A stretch of DNA of 64,000 nucleotides from Bartonella taylorii 8TBB (GCF_902825155.1 NZ_CADEAG010000001.1:434001-498000), one strand, 5' to 3'; numbered from the stretch's first letter, positions 1 through 11,718 are shown. Notes: generated by a model from the letters alone, not told the origin. Numbers and translations are program-made.

Positions 1-267
<267 letters not shown>

Positions 268-437
268 CTATTTGCGTTTCGTTAAATTACGCTCCCTTTA
301 GCACATGCTTTGAAAAGCGTCATGAGGAAATCCATGTAGCACTACGTTTTTATCTTTGACAAAGACATTATTTTTTGATTAAGCACCATGAAATTTATCT
401 TTTAATGGAATTATAGTTAAGCAAAGAGGCATGGTTC

Positions 438-818
438 ATGGCAAAACAGGATCTTGGAACTAAGCGTGTTGATCCAGAAACGGGAAAGAAATTTTATGAT
501 CTTAATCGCGACCCTATTGTGTCGCCTTATACAGGGATTTCTTATCCGCGTTCTTATTTTGAGGTTGCAGCAGCTGAAGCAAATAGTGAAGAAGAAGTTG
601 ATACGGAAGAGCTTGATACAGCACTTGAAAAATCTGCTTTTATGCTTCTTGAAGAGGATGGTGACGACTCTAAAGATGATGATCTTCCTGATTTGGAGGA
701 TAGTGATGTGGATCTCGGGGATGACGATGATACATTTTTGTCTCACGACGAAGACGATGAGGATGATGACGTTGCTGATATTCTCGGAGGTGGTGTTTCT
801 AACGATGATGATTCTTAA
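438..818 (+). CDS. TIGR02300 family protein, acidic C-terminus
   Basis: A 126-residue cytosolic protein of unknown function that matches the alphaproteobacterial TIGR02300 family. The N-terminus carries the conserved block KRVDPETGKKFYDLNRDPIV (about residues 9-28) followed by SPYTG. From about residue 45 onward the chain is extremely acidic, with long runs of Asp and Glu broken by a few serines, and is probably disordered. The ATG at 438 follows AGAGG at a normal distance. The gene diverges from aroA and tRNA-Ala lies just downstream, an order conserved in rhizobial relatives. No enzymatic motif is visible. The family assignment is secure from the N-terminal block, but no role should be inferred. 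Confidence 0.88.
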   Translation: MAKQDLGTKRVDPETGKKFYDLNRDPIVSPYTGISYPRSYFEVAAAEANSEEEVDTEELDTALEKSAFMLLEEDGDDSKDDDLPDLEDSDVDLGDDDDTFLSHDEDDEDDDVADILGGGVSNDDDS

Positions 819-940
819 AAAGAGCGAGAGGGCATTCTTTTCATTGAATGCAAATTCTTCTTGATCTTCGATTTTTATCGTTCTAAAAACTCCTCTAAGA
901 TTGTTTACTTGTTCTTTTAGGGAAGAATCCATATTTATGT

Positions 941-1016
<76 letters not shown>

Positions 1017-1622
1017 AAAAGGTGAAACATTTGCTTAATAAAGCAGTAGCATTTATAAAAATACTTTATACACTGATCAAGAAGCACGGTGTTCTCCATA
1101 GAGATTGCTTCAATGTAACTTTGCTTTGTATTTTTCAATGATTTTATAAGGCGCTTCTTCAAAATTATTCACTATGTTTGTTCATTTATAGTATTCATAG
1201 GATTCTGCTGTATAAAAAAACGCAAGCTGTTCATCATTTGTGATGAAAATGTAGAAAATAAAAGGCTTCTAGATTAGAAAGTTATCACTGATGAAGGTTG
1301 TGTTATATGATAGACCAACTATTTCTATAATGAGGCAAATACCTGTTTCAACATTACCTCAATCTTAAAGATTTATGCAGCCAAGAGATAGCTATTTGCA
1401 ATTCTATAAATGATAAAGATCATTCTTCTTAAAAACAATATTATTGGAGGGCCTCATTGTATTATGAACAATGGCTCTCAAACGGGCCTATGCGTAGCTT
1501 TAATTTTGTGATTTAAATGTCTCGATAGAAGCATTTTTCTCTTTTTCACGCAAGAGTTCTTGTCTTTAAGACTAGCTTGCGGCACAACAGAGAAAATGGA
1601 ATTATTTGAGGGGAAAAAAATA
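1017..1622. other. Non-coding gap before ilvD
   Basis: About 600 bp with no credible gene. A short imperfect hairpin (CATTGT/ACAATG arms around 1458-1476) lies about 150 bp before ilvD and could be part of its leader. I see no leader peptide rich in branched-chain codons and no recognisable riboswitch. Confidence 0.5.
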
Positions 1623-3461
1623 ATGCCTGCTTACCGTTCAAGAATATCGACTCATGGACGCAATATGGCGGGGGCTCGCGGTCTTTGGCGTGCAACAGGG
1701 ATGAAAGAGACAGATTTTGGTAAACCCATTATTGCGATTGCGAATTCTTTTACACAATTTGTACCAGGGCATGTCCATTTAAAGGATCTTGGGCAACTGG
1801 TAGCACAAGAGATAGCTGTTGCTGGCGGTGTCGCGAAGGAATTTAACACAATTGCTGTAGATGATGGAATTGCCATGGGGCATGATGGAATGCTTTATTC
1901 TTTGCCTTCCCGTGAAATTATTGCTGATTCTGTTGAATATATGGTCAATGCCCATTGTGCTGATGCGCTTGTCTGTATTTCCAATTGTGACAAGATTACG
2001 CCTGGCATGTTAATGGCTTCTTTACGCTTAAATATTCCAACAATTTTTGTTTCAGGTGGCCCTATGGAAGCGGGTAAGATTAAATGGAAAAATCAAGATC
2101 TTACGGTTGACTTAGTTGACGCTATGATTGCAGCGGCTTCAGAGCATAATTCGGAAGAAGAAGTTGCTGAAATGGAACGTGCTGCTTGTCCTACATGTGG
2201 TTCTTGTTCAGGAATGTTTACTGCTAATTCTATGAATTGTCTGACTGAGGCATTAGGGCTTTCTCTTCCAGGCAATGGAACGATGCTAGCAACACATGCA
2301 GATCGTCGGATGCTTTTTGAAGAAGCTGGACGACAGATTGTTACATTAGCCAAGCGTTATTATGAAAAAGGCGATGAAACAGTTTTGCCGCGTTCTATTG
2401 CTTCGCGCAAGGCTTTTGAAAATGCAATGACTGTGGATATTGCTATGGGAGGGTCAACCAATACTGTTTTGCATATTTTAGCTGCAGCGCAAGAAGGTGA
2501 AGTGGATTTTACTATGACGGATATTGATCGCCTTTCGCGTCGTATTCCTGTTTTATGCAAGGTTGCACCTTCTGTAGCGAATGTCCATATGGAAGATGTA
2601 CACCGCGCTGGTGGTATTATGGGACTTTTAGGAGAATTAGATGCGGCTGGACTTATTGATACATCCGCTTATACGGTGCATGCAAAAACGATGAAAGAAG
2701 CCCTTAGTCGTTGGGATGTGAAACAAACCCATGAACCAATAATCCATGAATTTTATCGTGCCGCCCCAGGAGGTATTCCAACACAGACAGCTTTTAGTCA
2801 ATCTTGTCGCTATGAGACTCTAGATCTTGATCGTGAAAAAGGTGTGATTCGCGATAACGAACATGCATATTCGCAAGATGGAGGACTGGCAGTTCTTTAT
2901 GGAAATCTTGCAAAAGATGGCTGTATTGTGAAAACAGCGGGTGTTGATCAATCAATTTTAACTTTTAAAGGACCAGCAAGAATTTTTGAAAGTCAAGATT
3001 CAGCTGTTTCAGCAATTTTGAATAATAAAATTAAATCAGGTGATATTGTTGTAATCCGTTATGAAGGTCCACGTGGTGGGCCTGGAATGCAAGAAATGCT
3101 CTATCCCACGAGCTATCTCAAATCTAAAGGATTGGGAAAAGTTTGTGCGCTTATAACGGATGGTCGTTTTTCAGGGGGAACTTCAGGGCTCTCGATAGGG
3201 CATGTTTCACCAGAAGCTGCTGAAGGAGGAGCAATTGCTTTGGTAGAAGAGGGAGATATTATAGAAATAGATATTCCTAATCGTACCATTCATATGATAG
3301 TCGATGACATTGAGATGATGCATCGTCATGGCAAAATGGAAGCAAAAGAAAAAGCGGCTTGGCAACCGGTTGAGGAGCGTAAGCGTAAAATTTCAAAGGC
3401 TCTCAAGGCATATGCAGCTATGACAACCTCTGCTGCTAAGGGAGCTGTTCGTAATCTTTGA
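1623..3461 (+). CDS. ilvD: Dihydroxy-acid dehydratase
   Basis: IlvD dehydrates 2,3-dihydroxy-isovalerate and -methylvalerate to the keto-acid precursors of valine and isoleucine. It is a cytosolic Fe-S enzyme. The protein has 612 residues, normal for the family. Cluster and substrate motifs are visible: [12 protein letters not shown] near residue 122 and [18 protein letters not shown] near residue 195, plus the C-terminal [20 protein letters not shown] block. The reading frame stays open upstream to a TTG at 1560, but the ATG at 1623 begins the conserved MPAYRSR start and has a purine-rich GAGGGG ahead of it. The gene stands alone with wide gaps on both sides. No other branched-chain gene is in the window. 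Confidence 0.96.
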   Translation: MPAYRSRISTHGRNMAGARGLWRATGMKETDFGKPIIAIANSFTQFVPGHVHLKDLGQLVAQEIAVAGGVAKEFNTIAVDDGIAMGHDGMLYSLPSREIIADSVEYMVNAHCADALVCISNCDKITPGMLMASLRLNIPTIFVSGGPMEAGKIKWKNQDLTVDLVDAMIAAASEHNSEEEVAEMERAACPTCGSCSGMFTANSMNCLTEALGLSLPGNGTMLATHADRRMLFEEAGRQIVTLAKRYYEKGDETVLPRSIASRKAFENAMTVDIAMGGSTNTVLHILAAAQEGEVDFTMTDIDRLSRRIPVLCKVAPSVANVHMEDVHRAGGIMGLLGELDAAGLIDTSAYTVHAKTMKEALSRWDVKQTHEPIIHEFYRAAPGGIPTQTAFSQSCRYETLDLDREKGVIRDNEHAYSQDGGLAVLYGNLAKDGCIVKTAGVDQSILTFKGPARIFESQDSAVSAILNNKIKSGDIVVIRYEGPRGGPGMQEMLYPTSYLKSKGLGKVCALITDGRFSGGTSGLSIGHVSPEAAEGGAIALVEEGDIIEIDIPNRTIHMIVDDIEMMHRHGKMEAKEKAAWQPVEERKRKISKALKAYAAMTTSAAKGAVRNL

Positions 3462-3761
3462 TGAGATGAAGGTTCATCTTGTGAAAGACAGGTTTTCTAG
3501 AGATTTTTGCACTTCAAGCGGGTTTTTCAATGTTCTTAACAGGATATTTTGAATCATTGCGAGTATAATTTTAGGGTTTCTGTAGTTTTCATTTTTTTCA
3601 TATGAGAATAAAGAATTCATCTTAAGAAATATTATATATAGGCTTTGTCTCTCTATGCATTGTATTTATCAAGATACATTTGGTATAAAAAGAAATGATA
3701 ATAGCGTGCATGGTTGCTACGCGTGAAGAATAACCATGAAGAGACACTTTTTTTAATTTGC
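3462..3761. other. Non-coding gap between convergent ilvD and mutS
   Basis: About 300 bp of AT-rich sequence between two convergent genes. I found no gene and no strong terminator hairpin. Confidence 0.5.
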
Positions 3762-6506
3762 CTATAGGGAGGTATTTTTCTCAAGTTGTTTAAGGCGATA
3801 AAGTGCTTCTAAAGCTTGCTTAGGGGAAAGTTCATCGGGATGAATATTCTCTAAAGCTTCATGAAGTATGCAATGTTTGTGTGTTTCTTCATTTATGGGA
3901 GATGCTGTTTTAAGGGAAAACAGCGGTAGATCATCAATTAATTTATGTCCTTTTCCAGCCATTTCACCTTGTTCTAGTTGGTGCAGAACATCTGTAGCAC
4001 GGGTAATAACTGTCGCGGGAAGTCCAGCAAGTTTTGCAACTTGTACGCCGTAGGATCGATCAGCAGCTCCTGGCGCAACTTCGTGAAGAAAAACCACATC
4101 ACCATCCCAATTTTTGACTTTCATGGTTACGTTATGAAGACGATTAAGTTTTTGGGTGAGTGCTGTCATTTCATGAAAATGTGTGGCGAGAATAGCACGA
4201 CAGTGGTTAACTTCATGAAGATATTCAACAGCTGCCCAAGCAATGGAAAGGCCATCAAAAGTTGATGTACCTCGTCCGATTTCATCAAGAATAACAAGGG
4301 AATGGTGACTCGCATGATTAAGAATCGTTGCTGTTTCGACCATTTCCATCATAAAGGTTGAGCGCCCCCGTGCAAGGTCATCAGAAGCACCAACACGACT
4401 AAACAAGCGGTCAACAACGCCAATGTGGGCTGAAGTTGCAGGGACAAAGGAACCCATTTGCGCCATAATAGCGATAAGAGCATTTTGCCGTAAAAAAGTT
4501 GATTTTCCTCCCATATTAGGACCTGTCAAAAGCCAAATTGCTGCATATTGATGATTTTCCTGTGCAGAGAGATCACAATTGTTGGCAACAAAAGGTTCTG
4601 CTGCTTGCTTTCGTAGTGCTTGCTCTACGACAGGATGGCGTCCTGCGGTAATATGAAAGGTAAGTGAATGATCAATTATAGGACGACAATATCCTTGTTC
4701 TTCAGCGAGATGCGCTAACGCCACGGATACATCCAAAATCGCAAGAGCTTCAGCAGCTTTACGGATGAAATCAACCTGTTCAATAATTTCATTGACAAGA
4801 GTATCAAAGATTTCCAATTCAAGTGTCAATGCGTGGTTTGCGGCATGAGAAATACGACTTTCGAGGTCAGCGAGTTCTGTTGTGGTAAAACGCATAGCAT
4901 TTGCCATCGTTTGCCGATGGATAAAACGAGCTTTTGCTTGTGAACTATTTGTAAGCGCGGGTGCTTGTAAGCTAGTTACTTCAATGAAGTAGCCTAGAAT
5001 ATTGTTATGTTTTATTTTAAGCGTTTTAATATCTGTTTCTTGGGCATATTGTGCTTGAAGTTCAGCAATGACACGACGAGATTCATCACGTAGAGCACGC
5101 ATTTCATCCAGTTCTTTATGATACTGAGGACGAATAAAACCACCATCACGTTTAAGCAATGGGAGATCATCGGCTAGTGCTTGTTCTAAATGAAAGTGCA
5201 AAGTAGTAGGTAAGTGTGAGAAAATCTGCTGTACATCACTTATTTCTTGAGGAAGTAACGCATCGTTAAGAAGCTGATGAAGTTCGCGAATGATTTCAAA
5301 GCCGCGTTGGATTGCGGCCATATCACGGGGCCCCCCCCGTCCAAGAGCTAACCGAGAAACTGCGCGTGGCATATCTGGCCCCCCTTTTAAAATGAGCTTT
5401 ATAGCTTCTGCAAGGGATGTATTGCGTAGAAAAAAGGCAATCGAATCGAGACGATGATCAATAGCTGAAGGTGTAGTGAGGGGTGCGATGAGACGATCAA
5501 CAAGAAGGCGTGATCCACCTCCTGTTACGGTACGATCAATAGCTTTTAGTAAGCTTCCATCGCGTTGTCCTGATGTGGTCCGAACAAGCTCAAGGCTCAG
5601 TCTGGTTGCTGCATCAATGAAAAGCGTAGCGCTTTCATTTTGGCGTTCAGGGCGCATAAGAGGAGGGCGATGCGTGATTTGCGTTTTTTCGATATAACGA
5701 ATGGCAGCGGCAATAGCGGAGAGTTCGGTGCGTGAATAATTGGCAACACCTTCAAGGGTTGAGAGTTTAAAATAATTGCAAATATCACGTTCAGCGGTGA
5801 TTGGATCAAAGAGATTAGCGGGTTGAGGTGAAACAACGCGATCGAGAACATTAAAAAGCGGCTTGTGGGATTTATCATAAAAAAAAGAGTCTGCGACGAT
5901 GATTTCTTGTGGATCTATGCGCATAATGTCTGCCAAAAGTTTTTCATGGCGGCTTTCTATTACACGAAATATGCCTGTTGAGATATCAATCCAAGAAAGG
6001 GCAAAATCTTCTCCGTCACTTGTTTTGATACGGGCAAGTGTCATCAGATAATTTGCACGCGTTGGATCAAGAAGTTTTTCTTCTGTTATGGTTCCAGGGG
6101 TGACAAGGCGTACGACATCGCGTTGAACAACGGATTTTGAACCACGTTTTTTTGCTTCTGCGGGATCTTCTGTTTGTTCACAAACAGCAACACGATAACC
6201 GCAGGCGATCAATTTTTGCAAGTAATCATCTGCAGCGTGAACGGGAACACCGCACATAGGAATATCTTCACCCAAGTGTTTGCCACGTGTTGTGAGTGTG
6301 ATTCCTAAAGCTTGAGCCGCTTCAACCGCATCATTAAAAAATAATTCATAAAAATCACCCATCCTGTAAAAGAGAAGGGAATCGCTATTAACTGCTTTGA
6401 TTTCTATATATTGCTCCATCATAGGTGTGAGACGTTTTTGTTGGGGAGCAGATGAGGGCGCAGGTTGTGGGATTAAATCGTTTTTATGGTTAGTTTTCTT
6501 ATCCAT
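3762..6506 (-). CDS. mutS: DNA mismatch repair protein MutS
   Basis: MutS recognises mismatched or looped bases and starts mismatch repair with MutL. The protein has about 914 residues, the usual length. The N-terminal mismatch-binding domain holds the Phe-X-Glu motif within [11 protein letters not shown]. The C-terminal ATPase holds the Walker A motif [14 protein letters not shown], followed by [17 protein letters not shown] and the Walker B/signature region [14 protein letters not shown]. The frame extends to a TTG at 6527, but the ATG at 6506 (MDKKTNHK) is the likelier start. It is a single gene, convergent with ilvD and divergent from maeB. No frameshift or missing motif is visible, so mismatch repair should be intact at this step. 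Confidence 0.97.
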   Translation of the reverse strand: MDKKTNHKNDLIPQPAPSSAPQQKRLTPMMEQYIEIKAVNSDSLLFYRMGDFYELFFNDAVEAAQALGITLTTRGKHLGEDIPMCGVPVHAADDYLQKLIACGYRVAVCEQTEDPAEAKKRGSKSVVQRDVVRLVTPGTITEEKLLDPTRANYLMTLARIKTSDGEDFALSWIDISTGIFRVIESRHEKLLADIMRIDPQEIIVADSFFYDKSHKPLFNVLDRVVSPQPANLFDPITAERDICNYFKLSTLEGVANYSRTELSAIAAAIRYIEKTQITHRPPLMRPERQNESATLFIDAATRLSLELVRTTSGQRDGSLLKAIDRTVTGGGSRLLVDRLIAPLTTPSAIDHRLDSIAFFLRNTSLAEAIKLILKGGPDMPRAVSRLALGRGGPRDMAAIQRGFEIIRELHQLLNDALLPQEISDVQQIFSHLPTTLHFHLEQALADDLPLLKRDGGFIRPQYHKELDEMRALRDESRRVIAELQAQYAQETDIKTLKIKHNNILGYFIEVTSLQAPALTNSSQAKARFIHRQTMANAMRFTTTELADLESRISHAANHALTLELEIFDTLVNEIIEQVDFIRKAAEALAILDVSVALAHLAEEQGYCRPIIDHSLTFHITAGRHPVVEQALRKQAAEPFVANNCDLSAQENHQYAAIWLLTGPNMGGKSTFLRQNALIAIMAQMGSFVPATSAHIGVVDRLFSRVGASDDLARGRSTFMMEMVETATILNHASHHSLVILDEIGRGTSTFDGLSIAWAAVEYLHEVNHCRAILATHFHEMTALTQKLNRLHNVTMKVKNWDGDVVFLHEVAPGAADRSYGVQVAKLAGLPATVITRATDVLHQLEQGEMAGKGHKLIDDLPLFSLKTASPINEETHKHCILHEALENIHPDELSPKQALEALYRLKQLEKNTSL

Positions 6507-6712
6507 TTTACGCGCTCGTTTTTTCAAGTGAGGCTTTGACGCCCTTTTTTGTTTACTTCAATGTTTATCTTCATTATTTCTGGATTGAACGCATGAACAG
6601 GTTCGTTAAAGCAAGCATAGCGATTTATGGCATATGAATCAAATTTTAAAATCGGATAATGACATGCATTATCAAGCAGAATTTACACTGTTTTGGGAGA
6701 AAATTAAGTGAG

Positions 6713-9010
6713 ATGAAAAAAAGTGAGCAGGATCAGAAAATGCCTCAAATGGTTTATAATGCCAGTGAGCGAGAAGCCCTTGATTTTCATAGTCGTGGTC
6801 GGCCTGGAAAGCTTGAAATTATTGCAACAAAGTCTATGGCAACGCAGCATGATTTAGCACTTGCTTATTCGCCAGGTGTTGCTGTTCCGGTTAAGGCAAT
6901 TGCGCAAAATCCAGCGTTAGCTTATGATTATACTGCAAAGGGAAATCTTGTTGCTGTTATCTCAAATGGAACAGCTATCTTGGGTTTAGGCAATTTAGGG
7001 GCGCTTGCATCTAAGCCGGTGATGGAAGGCAAAGCAGTGCTTTTTAAACGCTTTGCAGATATTGATTCTATTGATCTGGAAGTTGATACTAATGATCCAG
7101 AGAGTTTTATCAATTTAGTGCGTCATTTGGAGCCCTCTTTTGGTGGTATCAATCTTGAAGACATTAAAGCACCAGAGTGTTTTATGATTGAAAGTCGCTT
7201 ACGCGAGGTTATGAATATCCCTGTTTTTCATGATGATCAACACGGTACAGCGATTATTGTGGCTGCCGGTGTGCTCAATGCCTTATCTTTAACGGGGCGC
7301 GATATGCAAAATACTCGGTTAGTCTGTAATGGCGCTGGTTCTGCTGGGATTGCTTGTATTGAACTGATTAAGGCGATGGGATTTCGACCTGAAAATATTA
7401 TTTTATGTGATACGAAGGGTGTTGTCTATGAAGGACGTGAAGAGGGAATGAATCAGTGGAAGTCTGCTCATGCCATTCGAACAGATAAGCGTACGCTTGC
7501 TGAGGCAATGGAAGGCGCTGACATGTTTTTCGGGGTTTCTGCTAAAGGTGCCATTACTCCTGAAATGGTAAAGTCGATGGCGCCACAACCGATCATTTTT
7601 GCTATGGCCAATCCTGACCCAGAAATTACGCCAGAAGAAGTTATGCAAGTGCGCGATGATGCCATTGTAGCAACAGGTCGTTCAGATTATCCAAACCAGA
7701 TTAATAATGTTCTTTGTTTTCCTTATATATTTCGTGGTGCGCTTGATGTACGTGCGACGGTTATCAATGAAGATATGAAGATTGCTGCAGCAAGGGCTCT
7801 TGCGGGTCTGGCTCATGAAGAAGTGCCTGACAGTGTTGCGGAAGCTTATCGTGGAAAGCGGTTAAAATTTGGTCCAAATTATATCATCCCCGTTCCTTTT
7901 GATCCGCGTTTGTTCACGGTTGTTTCAATGGCGGTGGCAAAAGCAGCAATGGAAAGCGGTGTTGCGCAAAAACATATTGATGATTTAGAGGCTTATGAGC
8001 GTGATTTGAGGGCAAGACGTGATCCCATTTCCTCTATGATGCGTGGAGTTTATAATCATGTTCGTCAAGCGCCAAAACAAATTGTCTTTGCAGAAGGTGA
8101 AGAAGAGCAGGTAATGCGGGCAGCTGTTTCCTATGTTCATCAAAAACTAGGGCAAGCGGTTTTGATTGGTCGTGAAGAACAAGTGAGAGAAACTGCTGCT
8201 ATTGCTGGCATTGATCTTGAACGTGAAGGTATTTCTATTATGAATGCTAAGCTCTCTTGTCGCACGGATGCTTATGCGAATTATCTTTATAAAAAGATGC
8301 AACGCCAAGGTTGGTTGTTACGCGATTGTCATCGCCGCATCAATAATGATCGCAATTATTTTGCTGCGTGTATGGTGGCATTAGGGGACGTTGATGCGAT
8401 GGTTACAGGGGTGACGCGCAATTATGAAACAGCGTTAATTGATATACGCCGAGTGATTGATGAGAAACCTAAGGAACGGTTGATTGGTATTTCAATGGCT
8501 ATTTGCCGTGGAAGAACGGTGTTTATTGCCGATACAGCTATTTATGAGGCTCCTGACGCTGAAGAACTTGCTGATATAGCAGAACAGACAGCTTCTTTTG
8601 TTAGGGAGTTTGGATATAAACCACGGGTAGCATTTGTAGCATTTTCTACTTTTGGTTACATGAAAGGACAAGTTACGCAGCAAATTCAGGATGCTGTTAA
8701 CATGTTGCATGAACGCAAAGTTGATTTTGAATTTGATGGAGAAATGAGTGCTGATGTGGCACTCAATTTGAAATTGATGCAGCAATATCCCTTTATGGGA
8801 TTAACGGAACCAGCTAATATTTTGGTAATGCCTGGATATCATGCCTCTTCCATTGCGAGCAAGATGTTGCAAGAGCTTGGTGAAGCAACCATTATTGGAC
8901 CTATTTTGATTGGGTTGGAAAAATCTGTCCAAATTGTACCGTTTAGTGGAAACGATACGGATGTTGTCAATATCGCAATGCTAGCAGCTTATCATGCGAA
9001 AAAGTTGTAA
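6713..9010 (+). CDS. maeB: NADP-dependent malic enzyme, MaeB type with phosphotransacetylase-like tail
   Basis: The enzyme oxidatively decarboxylates malate to pyruvate, linking the TCA cycle to gluconeogenesis and NADPH supply. The 765-residue chain is the long MaeB type. Residues about 1-430 form the malic enzyme part, with SPGVAVP, the metal/substrate region FHDDQHGTA and the nucleotide-binding NGAGSAGIACIEL. Residues about 435-765 resemble phosphate acetyltransferase and in this family usually act in regulation rather than catalysis. The frame is open upstream to 6659, but the ATG at 6713 follows AAGTGAG and gives the expected N-terminus. It is a single gene ended by a clear hairpin terminator. 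Confidence 0.95.
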   Translation: MKKSEQDQKMPQMVYNASEREALDFHSRGRPGKLEIIATKSMATQHDLALAYSPGVAVPVKAIAQNPALAYDYTAKGNLVAVISNGTAILGLGNLGALASKPVMEGKAVLFKRFADIDSIDLEVDTNDPESFINLVRHLEPSFGGINLEDIKAPECFMIESRLREVMNIPVFHDDQHGTAIIVAAGVLNALSLTGRDMQNTRLVCNGAGSAGIACIELIKAMGFRPENIILCDTKGVVYEGREEGMNQWKSAHAIRTDKRTLAEAMEGADMFFGVSAKGAITPEMVKSMAPQPIIFAMANPDPEITPEEVMQVRDDAIVATGRSDYPNQINNVLCFPYIFRGALDVRATVINEDMKIAAARALAGLAHEEVPDSVAEAYRGKRLKFGPNYIIPVPFDPRLFTVVSMAVAKAAMESGVAQKHIDDLEAYERDLRARRDPISSMMRGVYNHVRQAPKQIVFAEGEEEQVMRAAVSYVHQKLGQAVLIGREEQVRETAAIAGIDLEREGISIMNAKLSCRTDAYANYLYKKMQRQGWLLRDCHRRINNDRNYFAACMVALGDVDAMVTGVTRNYETALIDIRRVIDEKPKERLIGISMAICRGRTVFIADTAIYEAPDAEELADIAEQTASFVREFGYKPRVAFVAFSTFGYMKGQVTQQIQDAVNMLHERKVDFEFDGEMSADVALNLKLMQQYPFMGLTEPANILVMPGYHASSIASKMLQELGEATIIGPILIGLEKSVQIVPFSGNDTDVVNIAMLAAYHAKKL

Positions 9011-9013
9011 AAA

Positions 9014-9046
9014 ATAAAGGCCTCTGATATTTCAGGGCCTTTTTTA
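9014..9046 (+). terminator. Rho-independent terminator after maeB
   Basis: The inverted repeat AAAGGCC-T-CTGA / TCAG-GGCCTTT with a TATT loop is followed by a T-run. It lies between the convergent maeB and secB genes and can serve both strands, because the left arm is preceded by an A-run. Confidence 0.85.
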
Positions 9047-9061
9047 TAATGAAAAATATTT

Positions 9062-9544
9062 CTAAGAGGGTTGTGCCTGACTCTGATTGTTTTTTTGTTC
9101 TTCAGCAATACGTTTTTGAAACAATGCTGCAAAATCAATCGGATCAATCCACAGAGGTGGAAAACCACCATTTTGGGTGGCATCAGAGATGATTTGCCGA
9201 GCAAATGGAAATAAAAGGCGTGGACATTCAATAAAAACAAGAGGCATAATATGTTCTTGTGGAATGTTTTGAATATGAAAAACACCACCGTAAATCATTT
9301 CTACATGAAACAATATTTCGGTGTCATCATTGGCTTTGACGGAGAGGGATAAAACGACATCATAATTGTCATCACCAATTGGATCAGCGTTGACATTAAT
9401 GTTGATATCAATTTGTGGTGCCTTATCACGTGGATGCAGTGAACGAGGAGCATTTGGGTTCTCAAATGAGAAATCTTTTAAATATTGAGTTAATACAGCA
9501 AAAATTGGCTCTCCACCACTGTTCTTTATTTCACTTTCGGCCAT
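9062..9544 (-). CDS. secB: Protein-export chaperone SecB
   Basis: SecB is a homotetrameric cytosolic chaperone that keeps preproteins unfolded and hands them to SecA. The 160-residue protein shows the family core from about residue 12 ([19 protein letters not shown]) through the INVNAD strand and the [10 protein letters not shown] strand. The conserved [20 protein letters not shown] helix sits near residue 108, followed by [14 protein letters not shown]. The start ATG at 9544 follows GAGAGG on the reverse strand. It lies upstream of the secB/maeB shared terminator. The length and all conserved blocks are normal. Confidence 0.96.
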   Translation of the reverse strand: MAESEIKNSGGEPIFAVLTQYLKDFSFENPNAPRSLHPRDKAPQIDININVNADPIGDDNYDVVLSLSVKANDDTEILFHVEMIYGGVFHIQNIPQEHIMPLVFIECPRLLFPFARQIISDATQNGGFPPLWIDPIDFAALFQKRIAEEQKNNQSQAQPS

Positions 9545-9686
9545 ACTACAAACCTCTCATTATTAATTGTCTATATTTCTTTTTAGATCTAAAAACCAAG
9601 GTGGTTATCATGCCTTGCAAAAGGTTGCAAGAAACGTTTCCCTTGTCTTGATTATTTTTACGTCCGTTACAGATTTTTTTGGCACT

Positions 9687-10193
9687 TCAATGATTGTCAT
9701 TATTTTTACGCCATGGAGATTCTGTGGTATTATGGATTTTGTAATCTTCTGCTTTAAGATCAATTATTTTTTCAGAATCATGCTGATCATTGGTTTTATT
9801 TTTAGTATGCGTGTTTATTTTGTTTTTAAATGATGAAAAGAAAAGCCAGACAATAGAACGGATTGGCCCAATAAGAAGTAATATTCCTAAAATATCGCTT
9901 ACAAAGCCGGGAAGAATAAGTAAAATTGCGCTAAGAATGATGAAAGCATCATTGATAATATTATTCTCTACTGTATGCCTTTGAATAATTTCACGTTGCA
10001 TATTTTTTAAAATGCTAACTCCTTGAATTCGCAGCAAAATGGTTCCAGATATTGTTGTGAGAACAATCAAACTCAGAGTTGCTAGAATTCCAATTTCTTT
10101 CCCGACAAAGATAAAACCAGCGATTTCGATCAAGAGAATGCTGAGGAGGATAATGATAAAAAAGCGAGGATTGATGGGGTAAGACTTTATCAC
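9687..10193 (-). CDS. fxsA: FxsA family inner-membrane protein
   Basis: A 168-residue membrane protein of the FxsA family, named for suppression of F-plasmid exclusion of phage T7 when overexpressed in E. coli. Its physiological role is not known. Hydrophobic segments are visible at about residues 10-30, 32-52 and 75-105, followed by a polar, Asn/Lys-rich cytoplasmic tail. The conserved VGKEIGILATLSLIVLTTISG and LPGFVSDILG blocks support the call. The start is a GTG at 10193 with AAGGA about 8 bases upstream on the reverse strand. It diverges from the Tim44-like gene and lies next to secB, as in other rhizobia. Confidence 0.88.
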   Translation of the reverse strand: MIKSYPINPRFFIIILLSILLIEIAGFIFVGKEIGILATLSLIVLTTISGTILLRIQGVSILKNMQREIIQRHTVENNIINDAFIILSAILLILPGFVSDILGILLLIGPIRSIVWLFFSSFKNKINTHTKNKTNDQHDSEKIIDLKAEDYKIHNTTESPWRKNNDNH

Positions 10194-10397
10194 ATGAAAA
10201 TTCCTTTCTTTAATTTTTGGGGTAGAAAATTATAAGAGCTATCTTTTTAAACATACATGAATAAAGGCTATAAAAATACATGAGAAGTTATAAAAATATT
10301 TGAATAGTAGATTCCCTATTTTACATATTTACTGATAGATGATATTGACAGCAATGTTTATTACAAGTCAGCTTAAGTTTGGAGATTGACAGCACCC

Positions 10398-11090
10398 ATG
10401 GAATTTGACTTTATATTTGTCATAGCTCTTGTTATTATGGTTGTCGTTTTTGTGCAACTCCGTAATGTATTAGGAAAACGGATTGGTTTTGAAAAGCCTC
10501 CCTTTGATCCTTATTCACGTCGTTCTAAAAAACAGGTTGAGACAGAAACGGTTGAAAATATTGTTTCGTTCCCTCATCAAAGCAATTCAAAAAAGAACGA
10601 TTTTAGCGAAATTGACGCTATTTCACCAGAGGGAAGTGCACTGAATGAAGGTTTGCGGGCGCTTCGCAAAATTGATTCTCATTTTTCTCCTCAATTTTTT
10701 ATAAAAGGTGCTCAAGTTGCTTATGAAATGATCGTAACAGCTTTTGCTAAAGGTGATCGCGATCAACTTAAAAAGTTACTTTCTCAAGATGTTTTTGAGA
10801 GTTTTTGTGCTGCCATTGAGAAACGCGAAAACAACAATGAAAGAGTTGAGTTTACTTTTGTTGGAATTAATAAGATCGAGTTTATCTCAGCTGCAATACA
10901 AGACAAGGATGAATTTATAACTGTACGGATTATCAGTGAAATGATTTCTGTAACCTATAACGAGCAGGGAGAGCGCATAGACGGTGATCCTGATGCTATT
11001 GTAGAAATTAGGGATGTTTGGACTTTTGTTCGCAATAGCTTATCGTCGGATCCAAATTGGAAACTTTTTGCAACAGAAGATGCAAATTAA
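10398..11090 (+). CDS. Tim44/TimA family membrane-anchored protein
   Basis: A 230-residue protein with one N-terminal membrane segment (about residues 4-22) and a C-terminal Tim44-like domain (about residues 85-228). That fold is shared with mitochondrial Tim44, and alphaproteobacterial versions are often called TimA. Conserved features are FIKGAQVAYEMIVTAFAKGD near residue 100 and the terminal VEIRDVWTFVRN...DPNWKLFATE pattern. The frame is open from a TTG at 10386, but the ATG at 10398 gives the standard MEFDF start. It is followed 50 bp later by the Smr gene, probably as one transcript. Inference: an envelope-associated role, possibly in protein handling, not shown for Bartonella. Confidence 0.85.
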   Translation: MEFDFIFVIALVIMVVVFVQLRNVLGKRIGFEKPPFDPYSRRSKKQVETETVENIVSFPHQSNSKKNDFSEIDAISPEGSALNEGLRALRKIDSHFSPQFFIKGAQVAYEMIVTAFAKGDRDQLKKLLSQDVFESFCAAIEKRENNNERVEFTFVGINKIEFISAAIQDKDEFITVRIISEMISVTYNEQGERIDGDPDAIVEIRDVWTFVRNSLSSDPNWKLFATEDAN

Positions 11091-11139
11091 GATCTCTTTT
11101 TTTACAAGATCGTATAAATAAGATTTATAAGAGATTGAA

Positions 11140-11718
11140 ATGTCCACGGATAAATGGAGACAAAAAAGGGATTTATTAGCTTCACGAGATCGTCTTTTAT
11201 GGGAGATGGTTTGTCATACTACAATTCCGCTTCATGATAAGCTCCATTCTTCTACTGCAAAAGATGTTGTAAATATCGACAGTAAAAAACAGTACGTAAC
11301 ACCAATCTTTTCATTATTTCAGAGCAACCAACAAGAACCAACCGTTCTTAAAAGAGAAAAGGGAACAGTTGCACAAGCACATAAGATCCGTTTCTTCGAT
11401 CGTATTGTACATCGTAAAATTGCCAAAGGTCTTTATCCACTTGAGGCAAGTCTTGATCTTCATGGGTATGGGCAGGAAGAAGCTTATTTTCTCTTAAAAA
11501 ATTTTCTCCAATCATCTCAGCAGAGTGGATTACGTTATGTGCTTGTGATTACAGGAAAAGGCCAGTCTCTTGGAAGTGATGGTGCTTTGTATAAGTTTGT
11601 CCCTTATTGGTTATCAACCCCAGCTTTTCGGTATTGTGTTCATGCGTTTGAACAAGCGGCTCGCCAGCATGGTGGAGGAGGAGCGCTTTATATTTGGTTG
11701 CGCCGTTTTTTGCCATGA
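11140..11718 (+). CDS. Smr domain protein
   Basis: A 192-residue protein whose C-terminal part (about residues 100-190) is an Smr domain, a nuclease-like fold also found at the end of MutS2. Signature residues are visible: LDLHGYGQEEA near 106, VLVITGKGQS near 139, and the closing GGGGALYIWLRR. The first 95 residues are polar and unrecognised. It follows the Tim44-like gene by 50 bp, presumably co-transcribed. In many rhizobial relatives mltA lies between these two genes; here there is no room for it. The substrate is unknown, but nucleic acid is the usual inference for the domain. Confidence 0.88.
   Translation: MSTDKWRQKRDLLASRDRLLWEMVCHTTIPLHDKLHSSTAKDVVNIDSKKQYVTPIFSLFQSNQQEPTVLKREKGTVAQAHKIRFFDRIVHRKIAKGLYPLEASLDLHGYGQEEAYFLLKNFLQSSQQSGLRYVLVITGKGQSLGSDGALYKFVPYWLSTPAFRYCVHAFEQAARQHGGGGALYIWLRRFLP

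Noticed and set aside
417-932. 171-codon reverse frame opposite the TIGR02300 gene
   Set aside because: Antisense shadow of the acidic repeat-rich C-terminus (GAT/GAA runs read as Ile/Phe/Arg).
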